A DNA stretch of 64,000 nt from an uncultured Gammaproteobacteria bacterium (lineage in GTDB: Bacteria; Pseudomonadota; Gammaproteobacteria; JAADHQ01). Positions 43,021 to 52,240 of this stretch are shown one piece after another; positions within the stretch are counted from its first letter, which is position 1; each line of letters opens with the position of its first letter. The notes below the pieces were generated by a model. The model searched no databases, was not told where the DNA came from, and saw only the letters and a list, made by a program, of their open reading frames with translations. The stretch lies in the NCBI GenBank assembly GCA_947258755.1, contig CAMYJO010000004.1:44075-108074 (forward strand). Reading direction: 5' to 3'. The position numbers were made by a program, and so were the translations under genes.

Positions 43021-43046
43021 AGCCGGGATAATCTTTGCACCCGGCT
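43021..43046 (+). terminator. Weak hairpin after ompW
   Basis: AGCCGGG (43021-43027) pairs with CCCGGCT (43040-43046). There is no U-run, so it may only attenuate read-through from ompW into ccoN. Confidence 0.45.
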
Positions 43047-43097
43047 ATCCATTTACAAAAAATAATTAACAACTACCAAAAATTAGCGAGGAAATCC

Positions 43098-44513
43098 ATG
43101 GATACGCAGACCACCTATAATTACAAGGTCGTGCGCCAGTTTGCCGTGATGACCGTTGTCTGGGGCATCGTCGGTATGTTGGTCGGTGTGATTATCGCCG
43201 CACAACTTGTCTGGCCACAGCTGAACTTTGACCTGCCCTGGCTCACTTACAGTCGCTTGCGACCCTTACACACCAACGCGGTCATCTTCGCCTTTGGCGG
43301 CTCGGCCCTGTTCACGACATCCTATTATGTCGTACAGCGAACCTGCCAGGTCAGATTGATCAGCGACAAGTTAGCAGCCTTTACGTTCTGGGGCTGGACC
43401 CTGATCATTTTACTGGCCGCCATTACCCTGCCGCTGGGCATCACCACCAGTAAGGAATATGCCGAACTGGAATGGCCTATCGACATCCTGATCGCCGTGG
43501 TCTGGGTAACCTATGCAATTGTCTTCTTTGGTACAGTACTAAAACGCAAAACGCCGCATATCTATGTCGCCAACTGGTTTTTCGGTGCCTTTATTATCAC
43601 TGTTGCGATATTGCATATCGTCAATAGTGCCGCACTGCCGATCAGCATGACCAAGTCCTACTCGGTCTATGCCGGTACTATCGATGCGATGGTTCAGTGG
43701 TGGTACGGCCATAACGCGGTCGGCTTTTTCCTGACTGCGGGCTTCCTCGGCATTATGTATTACTTTGTACCGAAACAGGCAGGTCGACCGGTATTCTCAT
43801 ACCGCTTGAGCGTGGTGCATTTCTGGTCACTGATCTCGATCTATATGTGGGCCGGTCCCCATCACTTGCATTACACTGCCCTACCTGACTGGACACAGTC
43901 CTTGGGCATGGCCTTCTCGATCCTGCTGCTGGCACCTTCCTGGGGTGGCATGATCAACGGCATCATGACCCTGTCCGGGGCCTGGCATAAACTGCGCACC
44001 GATCCGATCCTGAAATTTCTGATCGTGTCGCTGTCATTCTATGGCATGTCTACGTTTGAAGGGCCGATGATGTCAATCAAAACTGTTAATGCCCTGTCAC
44101 ACTACACCGACTGGACCATTGGTCATGTACATTCCGGAGCGCTCGGTTGGGTCGCGATGGTTTCAATTGGCGCTATCTATGCCTTGATCCCGCACTTGTT
44201 TGGTCGCAAGCAAATGTACAGCATCAAACTGATTGATACTCACTTCTGGATCTCAACTATTGGCGTGGTCCTGTACATCGTCTCGATGTGGATCGCCGGT
44301 GTTATGCAAGGTTTGATGTGGCGCGCCGTCAATGCCGATGGCACCCTGACCTACAGTTTCGTAGAAAGCCTCGAACGTATGTATCCGTATTACATTGTTC
44401 GACTATTGGGTGGCGCGATGTTTTTCGTCGGCATGCTGATCATGGCCTACAACATGTGGAAGACCATAGCCGGTAGTGAACCTGCCGACGATGCCATTCC
44501 ACAAACTGCATAA
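43098..44513 (+). CDS. ccoN: cbb3-type cytochrome c oxidase subunit I
   Basis: Catalytic haem-copper subunit, 471 residues and about twelve membrane helices. Histidine ligands appear in [14 protein letters not shown] (low-spin haem), [11 protein letters not shown] and [13 protein letters not shown] (CuB) and [12 protein letters not shown] (haem b3 and b). The ATG at 43098 follows GCGAGGAAATCC. It reduces oxygen with very high affinity. First gene of ccoNOQP. Confidence 0.96.
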   Translation: MDTQTTYNYKVVRQFAVMTVVWGIVGMLVGVIIAAQLVWPQLNFDLPWLTYSRLRPLHTNAVIFAFGGSALFTTSYYVVQRTCQVRLISDKLAAFTFWGWTLIILLAAITLPLGITTSKEYAELEWPIDILIAVVWVTYAIVFFGTVLKRKTPHIYVANWFFGAFIITVAILHIVNSAALPISMTKSYSVYAGTIDAMVQWWYGHNAVGFFLTAGFLGIMYYFVPKQAGRPVFSYRLSVVHFWSLISIYMWAGPHHLHYTALPDWTQSLGMAFSILLLAPSWGGMINGIMTLSGAWHKLRTDPILKFLIVSLSFYGMSTFEGPMMSIKTVNALSHYTDWTIGHVHSGALGWVAMVSIGAIYALIPHLFGRKQMYSIKLIDTHFWISTIGVVLYIVSMWIAGVMQGLMWRAVNADGTLTYSFVESLERMYPYYIVRLLGGAMFFVGMLIMAYNMWKTIAGSEPADDAIPQTA

Positions 44514-44527
44514 TCAGGAGAGCCAAC

Positions 44528-45136
44528 ATGAGTCATGAAAAAGTCGAAAAAAATATTGGACTGATGATGCTACTGATTGTAATCGTCATCAGCTTTGGTG
44601 GACTGGTGGAAATCATCCCGCTGTTTTTCCTGAAGGAAACCACGGAACCGGTCAAGGGCCTGAAGCCTTATACTGCACTACAACTTGAAGGGCGTGATGT
44701 CTATATACGTGAAGGTTGCTATGTCTGTCACTCACAGATGATTCGTCCATTCCGCGCAGAGACCGAGCGTTATGGTCACTACTCGGTAGCAGGCGAGTTT
44801 GTCTACGACCATCCCTTTCAATGGGGCTCAAAACGTACCGGGCCAGACCTGGCACGTGTCGGTGGTCGCTACAGTGATGACTGGCACCGGGTGCATTTAA
44901 TCAACCCTCGCGATGTCGTACCGGAATCGAATATGCCGGCCTACCCCTGGTTACAGGAAAACCTGCTCGACGAGCAGCAAACACCGACTAAATTACAGGC
45001 CATGCGTACCCTCGGCGTTCCCTACACCGAAGCGGACATCGCGGCTGCAGCCGATGCTGTCAAAGGCAAGAACGAACTCGATGCACTGGTGGCCTATCTG
45101 CAGGTCCTGGGTACCAGCATCAAGAACAGGAGGTAA
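44528..45136 (+). CDS. ccoO: cbb3 oxidase subunit II, monohaem cytochrome c
   Basis: 202 residues with one N-terminal membrane anchor and a periplasmic cytochrome c domain. The haem site is [12 protein letters not shown], with a methionine ligand probably in [10 protein letters not shown]. It passes electrons from CcoP to CcoN. Confidence 0.96.
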   Translation: MSHEKVEKNIGLMMLLIVIVISFGGLVEIIPLFFLKETTEPVKGLKPYTALQLEGRDVYIREGCYVCHSQMIRPFRAETERYGHYSVAGEFVYDHPFQWGSKRTGPDLARVGGRYSDDWHRVHLINPRDVVPESNMPAYPWLQENLLDEQQTPTKLQAMRTLGVPYTEADIAAAADAVKGKNELDALVAYLQVLGTSIKNRR

Positions 45137-45141
45137 TAACA

Positions 45142-45333
45142 ATGAACATAATTAACTTTCATTCAGTTTACACCCTGTTGATGCTGATCGTTTTTGTCGG
45201 TATTTGTTTCTGGGCCTGGAGCAGCAAACGCAAGAAATTTTTTTCCGATGCTGCCAACCTGCCTTTTGCCGATGACGATATAGCAGCCCATTCCGCGCAG
45301 AAACTCCAGGAAGAGGAGAACAAACATGAGTAA
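45142..45333 (+). CDS. ccoQ: cbb3 oxidase subunit CcoQ/FixQ
   Basis: 63 residues, one membrane helix (VYTLLMLIVFVGICFWAWSS) and a charged cytosolic tail. CcoQ stabilises the oxidase. It starts five bases after ccoO and overlaps ccoP by eight bases. Confidence 0.9.
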   Translation: MNIINFHSVYTLLMLIVFVGICFWAWSSKRKKFFSDAANLPFADDDIAAHSAQKLQEEENKHE

Positions 45334-46219
45334 TTTCCTGCACTGGTTTATCATTATTATTTCCGTCGGTAGTTTTCTCGGTTGTGTATGGCTAATCTGG
45401 TGGTCCAGCAGACCCCGTCCGGGTGAAGCGTCCTCTGGCGAAGAAACCGGTCACACCTGGGACGGTGACCTGGCTGAATACAACAACCCATTGCCACGCT
45501 GGTGGCTGTGGATGTTTTATCTGTCAATCGTGATCGGACTGGGCTATATGGTCTTCTACCCGGCGCTCGGTAACTTCGCCGGTACCAGCAAATGGACCCA
45601 GGTAAAACAATACGAAGAAGAGATGCAACGTGCCGATGAAAAATATGGCGCGCTGTTTAAACAGTATGCACAGCAGCCTATACCGCAATTGGCCGGTGAT
45701 ACTGCCGCAATGAAGACTGGTCAGCGCCTGTTCATCAACCATTGCTCCACCTGTCACGGCTCTGATGCCGGTGGCGCTACCGGTTTTCCCAGCCTGAAGG
45801 ACCGCGACTGGTTATACGGTAGTAGCCCGGAAACGATCAAGGCCAGCATCCTAAATGGCCGTAATGGTGTCATGCCGCCCTTTGCCGCTGCTGTCGGTGG
45901 CGAGCAAGGTGTTGACGAGGTCGCCAACTATGTCATGAGTCTGAGTGGTGCACCGCATGACGCCGGCAAAGCACTAGCAGGAAAAGCCAAGTTTGCTGTC
46001 TGTGCCGGCTGCCATGGTCCCGAAGGTAAAGGCAACCAGGCTATCGGCGCGCCTAACCTGACCGATGATATCTGGTTGTATCGCGGCTCGATCGGTGCGG
46101 TCAAGAAGGCCATCAATGAAGGCCGTAACGGTGTGATGCCGGCCCAACTGGAGTATCTTGGCGAGCAAAAGGTACACTTGTTGGCTGCCTATATTTACAG
46201 CCTGTCGCAAGCGCAATAG
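45326..46219 (+). CDS. ccoP: cbb3 oxidase subunit III, dihaem cytochrome c
   Basis: 297 residues with two membrane segments (about 5-25 and 55-77) and two cytochrome c domains, haem sites CSTCHGSDAGG and CAGCHGPEGKG. It accepts electrons from soluble cytochromes. Confidence 0.96.
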   Translation: MSNFLHWFIIIISVGSFLGCVWLIWWSSRPRPGEASSGEETGHTWDGDLAEYNNPLPRWWLWMFYLSIVIGLGYMVFYPALGNFAGTSKWTQVKQYEEEMQRADEKYGALFKQYAQQPIPQLAGDTAAMKTGQRLFINHCSTCHGSDAGGATGFPSLKDRDWLYGSSPETIKASILNGRNGVMPPFAAAVGGEQGVDEVANYVMSLSGAPHDAGKALAGKAKFAVCAGCHGPEGKGNQAIGAPNLTDDIWLYRGSIGAVKKAINEGRNGVMPAQLEYLGEQKVHLLAAYIYSLSQAQ

Positions 46220-46247
46220 GTTTAACATAAATACGGAGAAAGGAAAG

Positions 46248-46535
46248 ATGGCAGATCACCCAAAACGTCGCAAATCTGATATAACTAACACACAACGACT
46301 TATTGCGGTGTTCTGGCCTTCTTTCCTGACTGCGGGTGTTGCCACCGCGCTGTTTTTCACCGCCTTCAATCCTGAGGAAATATCTTTATGCATGGGTCAC
46401 CAGAAGCCCATCAGTAATATTGGCGCCTATACCATAGGCTTCTTTCTGTTCTGGATACTGACCTCATCTACCTGTGCATTAACATGTTACTTCCAACGCC
46501 CCTGTCATCAACCCGCCAAAGGCGAAAACGACTAG
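46248..46535 (+). CDS. Small two-helix membrane protein in the cbb3 cluster
   Basis: 95 residues with two membrane segments (about 18-42 and 60-80), cysteines in EEISLCMGHQK and a final CYFQRPCHQP. The ATG is preceded by GGAGAAAGGAAAG. It sits between ccoP and ccoG, so a role in oxidase assembly or metal delivery is plausible, but I know no defined function. Confidence 0.75.
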   Translation: MADHPKRRKSDITNTQRLIAVFWPSFLTAGVATALFFTAFNPEEISLCMGHQKPISNIGAYTIGFFLFWILTSSTCALTCYFQRPCHQPAKGEND

Positions 46536-46554
46536 AAGGCTTTACACCTATATC

Positions 46555-47976
46555 ATGAGCAAGCCACAAACCAAGTCCGCTGCTAACGGTCAGGATGCCT
46601 CTGCGCCTGAGGCTGAGTCACTTTATGCCAAGCACAAGAAGGTTTACCCACGCGAGGTCCACGGCTTATTCGCGAATTTGCGTACTACCGGAGTGCTGGC
46701 ACTCCTCGGGCTATATTACGGTTTACCCTGGTTTCGATGGGATGATCGCCAGGCGGTATTGCTTGACCTACCGCAGCGACAATTTCACATTTTCGGCCTG
46801 ACTTTCTGGCCCCAGGACTTCTTTTACTTTGCCGTACTGCTGATTATTGCCGGCTTAGCACTGTTTTTCTTCACTGCGCTTGCCGGCCGCCTGTGGTGTG
46901 GCTATGCCTGCCCGCAAACTGTCTGGACCGAGGTCTTTCTATGGATCGAACGTAAGGTTGAAGGATCACGCGCGCAACAGATGAAACTGGATAAGGCTGA
47001 TTTCAGTAAACGAAAATTATACAAGAAGGGATTAAAACATGCGATCTGGATAAGCTTCTCTGCCTTTACCGGTTTTACTTTTGTCGGCTATTTCACCCCG
47101 GTAGACGTACTCTGGCAAGGACTAATAAGCCTTGACCTCGGGCCCTGGGAGACTTTTTGGATCATATTTTACAGCCTTGCCACATATGGCAATGCCGGAT
47201 GGCTACGCGAACAGGTATGCATTTACATGTGCCCTTACGCACGCTTCCAGAGTGCCATGTTCGACAAGGACACACTGATCATTTCCTATGATGAACAACG
47301 TGGCGACCCACGAGGCTCACGCAAAAAAAGTGCCAAACCAGGTGAACTCGGACTCGGGGACTGTATTGACTGCACCCTCTGTGTCCAGGTCTGCCCAACT
47401 GGAATCGATATACGTGATGGGCTGCAATACCAATGTATTGGCTGTGCCGCCTGCGTCGATGTCTGCAATGAAGTCATGGATAAAATGGGATACCAGAAAG
47501 GCCTGGTACGCTATACGACTGAACACGAGCTAGAGGGTGGTAAAACTCACCTGTTCAGACCACGCATCGTCATATACGCCACCATCATTGCACTTATTTT
47601 CGCGGCATTGGTGGTTGCGATTATAAACCGGGTGCCGGTCGAGCTGGATATTATTCGTGATCGCAACGCACTGTTCCGCGAGGTCAAGGGTGGTTTGGTC
47701 GAGAACATCTACAACCTGCGCATCGTCAACATGTCGAACATGGAACAACGCTATCGTTTGTCTGCCGATGGCTTAGAAGGCATGCAATTGATCAATCCTC
47801 GTGGCAACTTCGACGTCAAATCAGGTGAAATATACAGCCTAACCGTCCAGGTCCGACTTGACCCGGTCACGCTTAAGCGCCCCAGCAATGAAATTTTCTT
47901 TAATTTAGACTCGGTCAGCGGTGATAAAATATCGATAAAGGAAAAAGCACGCTTTATCGGCCCACTGGTACGCTAA
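46555..47976 (+). CDS. ccoG: cbb3 oxidase assembly cuprous oxidoreductase
   Basis: Membrane ferredoxin-like protein of 473 residues (CcoG/RdxA/FixG) that reduces copper for CuB insertion. Several membrane helices, a conserved CGYACPQTVWTE, two 4Fe-4S motifs (CIDCTLCVQVCPTG and CIGCAACVDVCN) and a C-terminal immunoglobulin-like domain (residues 360-473) are visible. Confidence 0.94.
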   Translation: MSKPQTKSAANGQDASAPEAESLYAKHKKVYPREVHGLFANLRTTGVLALLGLYYGLPWFRWDDRQAVLLDLPQRQFHIFGLTFWPQDFFYFAVLLIIAGLALFFFTALAGRLWCGYACPQTVWTEVFLWIERKVEGSRAQQMKLDKADFSKRKLYKKGLKHAIWISFSAFTGFTFVGYFTPVDVLWQGLISLDLGPWETFWIIFYSLATYGNAGWLREQVCIYMCPYARFQSAMFDKDTLIISYDEQRGDPRGSRKKSAKPGELGLGDCIDCTLCVQVCPTGIDIRDGLQYQCIGCAACVDVCNEVMDKMGYQKGLVRYTTEHELEGGKTHLFRPRIVIYATIIALIFAALVVAIINRVPVELDIIRDRNALFREVKGGLVENIYNLRIVNMSNMEQRYRLSADGLEGMQLINPRGNFDVKSGEIYSLTVQVRLDPVTLKRPSNEIFFNLDSVSGDKISIKEKARFIGPLVR

Positions 47977-48002
47977 AATAATTCACCTACTAAAAGGCAA
48001 TT

Positions 48003-48494
48003 ATGAAAGAACAAAAAACTTTAGCATGGTACAAACAATTCTGGCCCTGGTTCTTGATTGCATTACCTGGTTCAGTCGTGATTGCCTCAGTTATTACTAT
48101 CATACTTGCCGTACAGAATGCTGATACTATTGTCGTTGATGATTACTACAAGGCTGGACTTGCGATCAACCGCGACCTGTCCAGCGAAATAAGAGCGAAC
48201 GAACTCAATATAAAAAGCAGCATCCAGTTCCACCCTGATCAAGCAAGCATCATCATTGAAAACACGCAATTAACTAGGCCACAGCAATTACAGCTGAAGT
48301 TGATCCATCCTACATTGGCTGAGAAAGACCAATCCATCGTCTTGTTACCCACAGATGGTTTACGCTATAGCGGCAAAATAAAGCCTGTTTCAACCGGGAC
48401 ATGGGATATCATCATCATCGCTGATGCGAACTCCTGGCGCATCCAACGCCGAATTAAAGTAGACGATATCCATGGGCGCTATCGGCTACGTTAA
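48003..48494 (+). CDS. FixH/CcoH-like assembly protein
   Basis: 163 residues, one membrane helix (FWPWFLIALPGSVVIASVIT) and a periplasmic beta-domain. The VVDDYYKAGLAIN motif after the helix is typical of FixH. It helps form the cbb3 complex. ccoI (copper ATPase) and ccoS, which usually follow, are not found in the window. Confidence 0.85.
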   Translation: MKEQKTLAWYKQFWPWFLIALPGSVVIASVITIILAVQNADTIVVDDYYKAGLAINRDLSSEIRANELNIKSSIQFHPDQASIIIENTQLTRPQQLQLKLIHPTLAEKDQSIVLLPTDGLRYSGKIKPVSTGTWDIIIIADANSWRIQRRIKVDDIHGRYRLR

Positions 48495-48640
48495 TCTACG
48501 CTCCTGATTTATTTTCCTAATTTACAATTGATTACAAGTCCGGCAAGCCGCGTACTTGTAAATCGATAAAAAATCCGTACTCTTTACTCATCACGAATAA
48601 TATTCAACAAGACATCCCTCAAACCGATTAAGGAGCTGCT

Positions 48641-49027
48641 ATGTTTCATCCGATTACAATACCCTTTGGCTGCGTCATGTTATTTAATGTCGTCAAACTA
48701 AAAGATGGTGTTACCGTCCAGGATGTAGAATTAACCCTGGGCGAAATGTGCAATGTAGTTAAAAACACCTATGGTGATGATAACGGTGGTTTTATTGGCG
48801 GCCAGGTCTATAAATATACCGGCTTTGTTTCAGATGAAGGCTCATTCGATTCAAAGAAAATGACCGAAGACCACATCGTCATCATGACTTACTGGCAGTC
48901 ATTTGAACAACATGAGAAATCGCATGCCGATAAGGCGTTCCTGGAAAAGTTTAATGAACTGGCCGAATTCTGCGAAGAAACCTATGAGTTAGGTTATGAG
49001 ATGTTGTGGCAGGGTGTACCTGAGTAA
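48641..49027 (+). CDS. Conserved protein, possibly dimeric alpha-beta barrel
   Basis: 128 residues with no signal peptide. The order of strands and helices (VMLFNVVKLKDGVTVQDVEL, HIVIMTYWQSFEQHEKSHA, FLEKFNELAEFCEETYELGY) is that of antibiotic-biosynthesis-monooxygenase-like proteins, though I cannot name the family. A strong AAGGAG ribosome site precedes the ATG. It stands alone between fixH and a hairpin repeat. Confidence 0.68.
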   Translation: MFHPITIPFGCVMLFNVVKLKDGVTVQDVELTLGEMCNVVKNTYGDDNGGFIGGQVYKYTGFVSDEGSFDSKKMTEDHIVIMTYWQSFEQHEKSHADKAFLEKFNELAEFCEETYELGYEMLWQGVPE

Positions 49028-49044
49028 GCAGCTTAAACTCAATT

Positions 49045-49117
49045 GCCTGTAGGAGCGGCCCTTGGCCGCGATTTAATATTTGAGGTTTTTTCGCGGCCAA
49101 AGGCCGCTCCTACAGGC
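49045..49117. repeat. GTAGGAGCGG hairpin repeat
   Basis: GCCTGTAGGAGCGGCCCTTG continues to GCCGCGA (49071); its complement runs 49091-49117 with one mismatch, around an AT-rich 19-base loop. Nearly identical arms to the copy at 11370. Confidence 0.82.
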
Positions 49118-49158
49118 TGGTTTTAAAAAATAACCCAGCTATCCGATCAGGCCTCCTG

Positions 49159-49977
49159 CTAGCCCAACTCCTCATCACGAATTCGCTTGGACTGCAGGCA
49201 TGACAAGATTCTTGATTTCAGGATCAGCGCGTTGAAGGGTTTGGTAATATAATCTTCCGCCCCCGTCGTCAGACACTCTTCGATAGTACCTTGATCATCC
49301 AGTGCTGAAATCATGATCACTGAAGTCTGTTTATGACTGTCATCATTCTTAATTTGCTGCAGTACCTCGATACCACTCATGCCCGGCATCATGATATCCA
49401 GCAAGATCAGGTCAAAAGATTGACTGGAAATTTTCTCAATCGCGGCGTGGCCATCGGCAACTGCTGCCACATTGTAGCCTGCACGGCTAACACGCTTCTG
49501 CAATAGGTCGCGACTCATATCATCGTCTTCGACGATCAATACTTCGGGCACCTGACCAGACTGCCAATGCACGTCACCGCTAACATCCTCGCGAATACGT
49601 CGGTTCAATAAACAGCGCGTGATACGATTACGCAAGACCACCAAATCAAAAGGCTTGACTAGGTAATCATTAGCGCCAAGCTCTATACAGTGAATCACAT
49701 TGCTGGACTCATCATCAGAAGTTAAGACGATCACCGGCAGGGAGTTTAACTTAGGATCCTGACGCATCGCCTTAAGGACTTCGTATCCATCCTTGGCTGG
49801 CATCATGATATCCAGCAATAACAGATCAAAATCCTCAAGGGCCATCATATCCAGGGCCTGCTGACCATCATTAGCAATAGCGACTGTATATCCCTGACCC
49901 TCTAAATGCCGCGACAGCGAGTCGCGGTTGGCCTCGTTATCATCTGCAATCAATATAGAATTATGCGTGTGCATCAT
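49159..49977 (-). CDS. Tandem double-receiver response regulator
   Basis: 272 residues made of two receiver domains and nothing else. The phosphoacceptor aspartates lie in LLLLDIMMPAKDG (first domain, about residue 54) and LILLDIMMPGMSG (second, about residue 195). The conserved lysines are in YLVKPFD and YITKPFN. Without an output domain it must act by phosphotransfer or protein binding. It overlaps the kinase gene by four bases (ATGA). Confidence 0.9.
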   Translation of the reverse strand: MMHTHNSILIADDNEANRDSLSRHLEGQGYTVAIANDGQQALDMMALEDFDLLLLDIMMPAKDGYEVLKAMRQDPKLNSLPVIVLTSDDESSNVIHCIELGANDYLVKPFDLVVLRNRITRCLLNRRIREDVSGDVHWQSGQVPEVLIVEDDDMSRDLLQKRVSRAGYNVAAVADGHAAIEKISSQSFDLILLDIMMPGMSGIEVLQQIKNDDSHKQTSVIMISALDDQGTIEECLTTGAEDYITKPFNALILKSRILSCLQSKRIRDEELG

Positions 49978-51260
49978 GTTGTTTCACACTTTATTTCATT
50001 GGTTGTTGTTGGTTTTATATTGCCGCTTATCGGCAACCTGGCACGGAAACTTGAACCACTTTGTGCCTGGCTAATATATGTAAGATCCCCGCCCATCATT
50101 CTACAGTAACTGCGACTGATAGATAATCCCAGGCCAGTACCACCGAATTCCCGAGTAGTCGAACTATCCACCTGAGTGAAGGGCATAAACAGGTTACCCG
50201 ACTGACCCTTCGGGATGCCGATACCATCATCCTTGACATCGAAAATAACATATTCTTGGCCTGCATCCACTTCAGTGCTAACAATCAGATCAATCCGGCC
50301 ATTTTTTGTAAACTTGGCGGCATTACCAAGTAAATTAATCAATACCTGCTTCAGCTTCAGTTCATCGGTAATGATTTCTTCGGGTGTGCCATCATATCGC
50401 AGTGTATAGTCATTACCGCCGTACTCAATCAGAGTGCGGACTGTCGCCTCCACCTGAGTCATCATTTCTTTAACATTAACCGGCTTCAGGGAGACCCCCA
50501 TCTTGCCTGCCTCTATCTTCGACAGATCCAGTACATTTGAAATCAAAGACAGCAAATGCTGGCCGGACATATGTATCTTTTGCAGGTCCGCACTGAATTC
50601 CTCCATGCCCATGGCCTTGGTGTCCTCAACCAGCATATCGCTGTAACCGATAATGGCGTTCAAGGGGGTGCGCAATTCATGACTCATATTGGCCAGAAAC
50701 GCAGACTTGGCCTGATTAGCTTCATCGGCCTCGCGCTTGGCAATATTCAGCTTCTTCAACATTAAATCGATATAGACCGGTAAAATCAGCAAACAGACGA
50801 CTAGGAAAATAGCCTCGAAGGTCTTCTGCGACCAATGCTGCTCATATATTATTACTGTGATAAAGCCCAGCAGGCTGAGTGCAGCTGATATATAGAGATG
50901 GATTCTGCCAAAGCGCACCGCCTGACTGACAAAGATCCAAACATACATAATATACAGCGGACTTGCAGCACCACCCGTTAATAAAATACAAAATGTGATC
51001 GCACACAAATCCAGGAACAGGGTGACATAGGTTCTGTTTTTCAAGTTTGGATATTGCACGACGTGCCAGAAAGTGACCAGCAAATAAGTCAGGAACAGAC
51101 TTGCGAAAATATAATAGGTTAATTTTGGAATTGGATAATAATTGGAATACGAACCCAGACCAATATAGGTGATGCCAAAGATAAAAAAAGCGGCACGCAC
51201 GATGACCTGCTGAAACTCAGGGTGTTTGCTATTTTCTCTGAAGATAGTTATTAATGACAT
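49974..51260 (-). CDS. Membrane sensor histidine kinase
   Basis: 428 residues. The N-terminal third has six membrane segments with little periplasmic exposure, reminiscent of RpfC-type sensors. Then come a short coiled linker, the H-box SHELRTPLNAIIGYSDML, and the ATPase domain with NLLGNAAKFTKNG (N-box), DDGIGIPKG and GGTGLGLSISR. No receiver is fused; the adjacent double receiver and the single receiver gene upstream probably serve it. An in-frame TTG three codons upstream is an alternative start. Confidence 0.88.
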   Translation of the reverse strand: MSLITIFRENSKHPEFQQVIVRAAFFIFGITYIGLGSYSNYYPIPKLTYYIFASLFLTYLLVTFWHVVQYPNLKNRTYVTLFLDLCAITFCILLTGGAASPLYIMYVWIFVSQAVRFGRIHLYISAALSLLGFITVIIYEQHWSQKTFEAIFLVVCLLILPVYIDLMLKKLNIAKREADEANQAKSAFLANMSHELRTPLNAIIGYSDMLVEDTKAMGMEEFSADLQKIHMSGQHLLSLISNVLDLSKIEAGKMGVSLKPVNVKEMMTQVEATVRTLIEYGGNDYTLRYDGTPEEIITDELKLKQVLINLLGNAAKFTKNGRIDLIVSTEVDAGQEYVIFDVKDDGIGIPKGQSGNLFMPFTQVDSSTTREFGGTGLGLSISRSYCRMMGGDLTYISQAQSGSSFRARLPISGNIKPTTTNEIKCETT

Positions 51261-51306
51261 TGGATACAATTAAGCTTGTACGTGAAATGCATACAAGCGA
51301 TTGTGC

Positions 51307-51669
51307 TCATGCTATTAATGAATTGATTTTTTCAAGCAGTCTGGGTAAATCAATTGGCTTGGTATCATAATCATCACAGCCGACCTCCAATGCCTTTTCT
51401 CGGTCTCCTGACATTGCATGTGCTGTCAGCGCTATTATCGGAATATTCGCAGTCTCACTATTGCCCTTGATTTGTTTCGTGGCTTCCCATCCGTCCAGAA
51501 CCGGCAAACTCATATCCATGAGGATAAGATCTGGTAACTCGCTTGCCGAAATTGCGATACCTTCATTTCCATCTTTGGCGATGAGCAGATCAAAGCCTTC
51601 ACGTTCCAGTCTGCGACTGAGCATATCCCTATTAAATTCATTATCTTCGACCAGCAAGATCTTTCCCAT
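51307..51669 (-). CDS. Single-domain response regulator
   Basis: 120 residues, receiver only. Acidic pocket in ILLVEDNEFNRD, phosphoacceptor in LILMDMSLPVLDGWEA, lysine in YDTKPID. First gene of a three-gene signalling cluster on the minus strand. DivK/CheY-like in form. Confidence 0.9.
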   Translation of the reverse strand: MGKILLVEDNEFNRDMLSRRLEREGFDLLIAKDGNEGIAISASELPDLILMDMSLPVLDGWEATKQIKGNSETANIPIIALTAHAMSGDREKALEVGCDDYDTKPIDLPRLLEKINSLIA

Positions 51670-51799
51670 ACCTTTTATTTCCCTCTACTGCAAAATTGCA
51701 CTCAATTCTACTTGATTTTTCTATAAGTCCAAGAACAATAACGACAGCTGACAAAAAAAATGAAGTCATGGCCACTATTCTTAGCTCATTCACACGAAC

Positions 51800-52240
51800 T
51801 CAGTCACATCGCAAATAAAAGGTCGCCGGGCCATCATTAACAAGGCGCACCTGCATGTCGGCAGAGAATTTCCCTTTTTCAACAATAGGGTATTGTTCAA
51901 CTGCATGCTGACACAGCTCAGTAAACATACGTTCGCCATGCGCTGGAGATGCTGCCGAAGAAAAACCCGGACGCATTCCCTGTGAGGTATCGGCTACCAG
52001 CGTAAACTGGGGGACCAATAACAATCCACCCTGGATATCCTTCAGGCCAAGGTTCATCTTACCGTCAGCATCAGCAAAAATTCTGTAACCGATAAGGCGC
52101 TGCAACAGCCTGTCGCATTGTTTTTTTCCATCTTCCTTCTCAATACCTACCAGGGCCAGTATCCCCTGCCCTATCTCGGCGATAGTTTGATTGTCAACAT
52201 CGACGCGGGCAGAAGTCACGCGCTGAATAACCGCAATCAC
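51800..52240 (-). CDS. dtd: D-aminoacyl-tRNA deacylase
   Basis: Hydrolyses D-amino acids from tRNA. The 146 residues start IAVIQRVTSARVDVD and carry the family motifs LLVPQFTLVAD (usually SQFT, here PQFT) and NDGPATFYL (cross-subunit GP motif, usually GPVT). The GTG at 52240 overlaps the pip stop (GTGA), fixing the start and implying coupling. Confidence 0.93.
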   Translation of the reverse strand: MIAVIQRVTSARVDVDNQTIAEIGQGILALVGIEKEDGKKQCDRLLQRLIGYRIFADADGKMNLGLKDIQGGLLLVPQFTLVADTSQGMRPGFSSAASPAHGERMFTELCQHAVEQYPIVEKGKFSADMQVRLVNDGPATFYLRCD

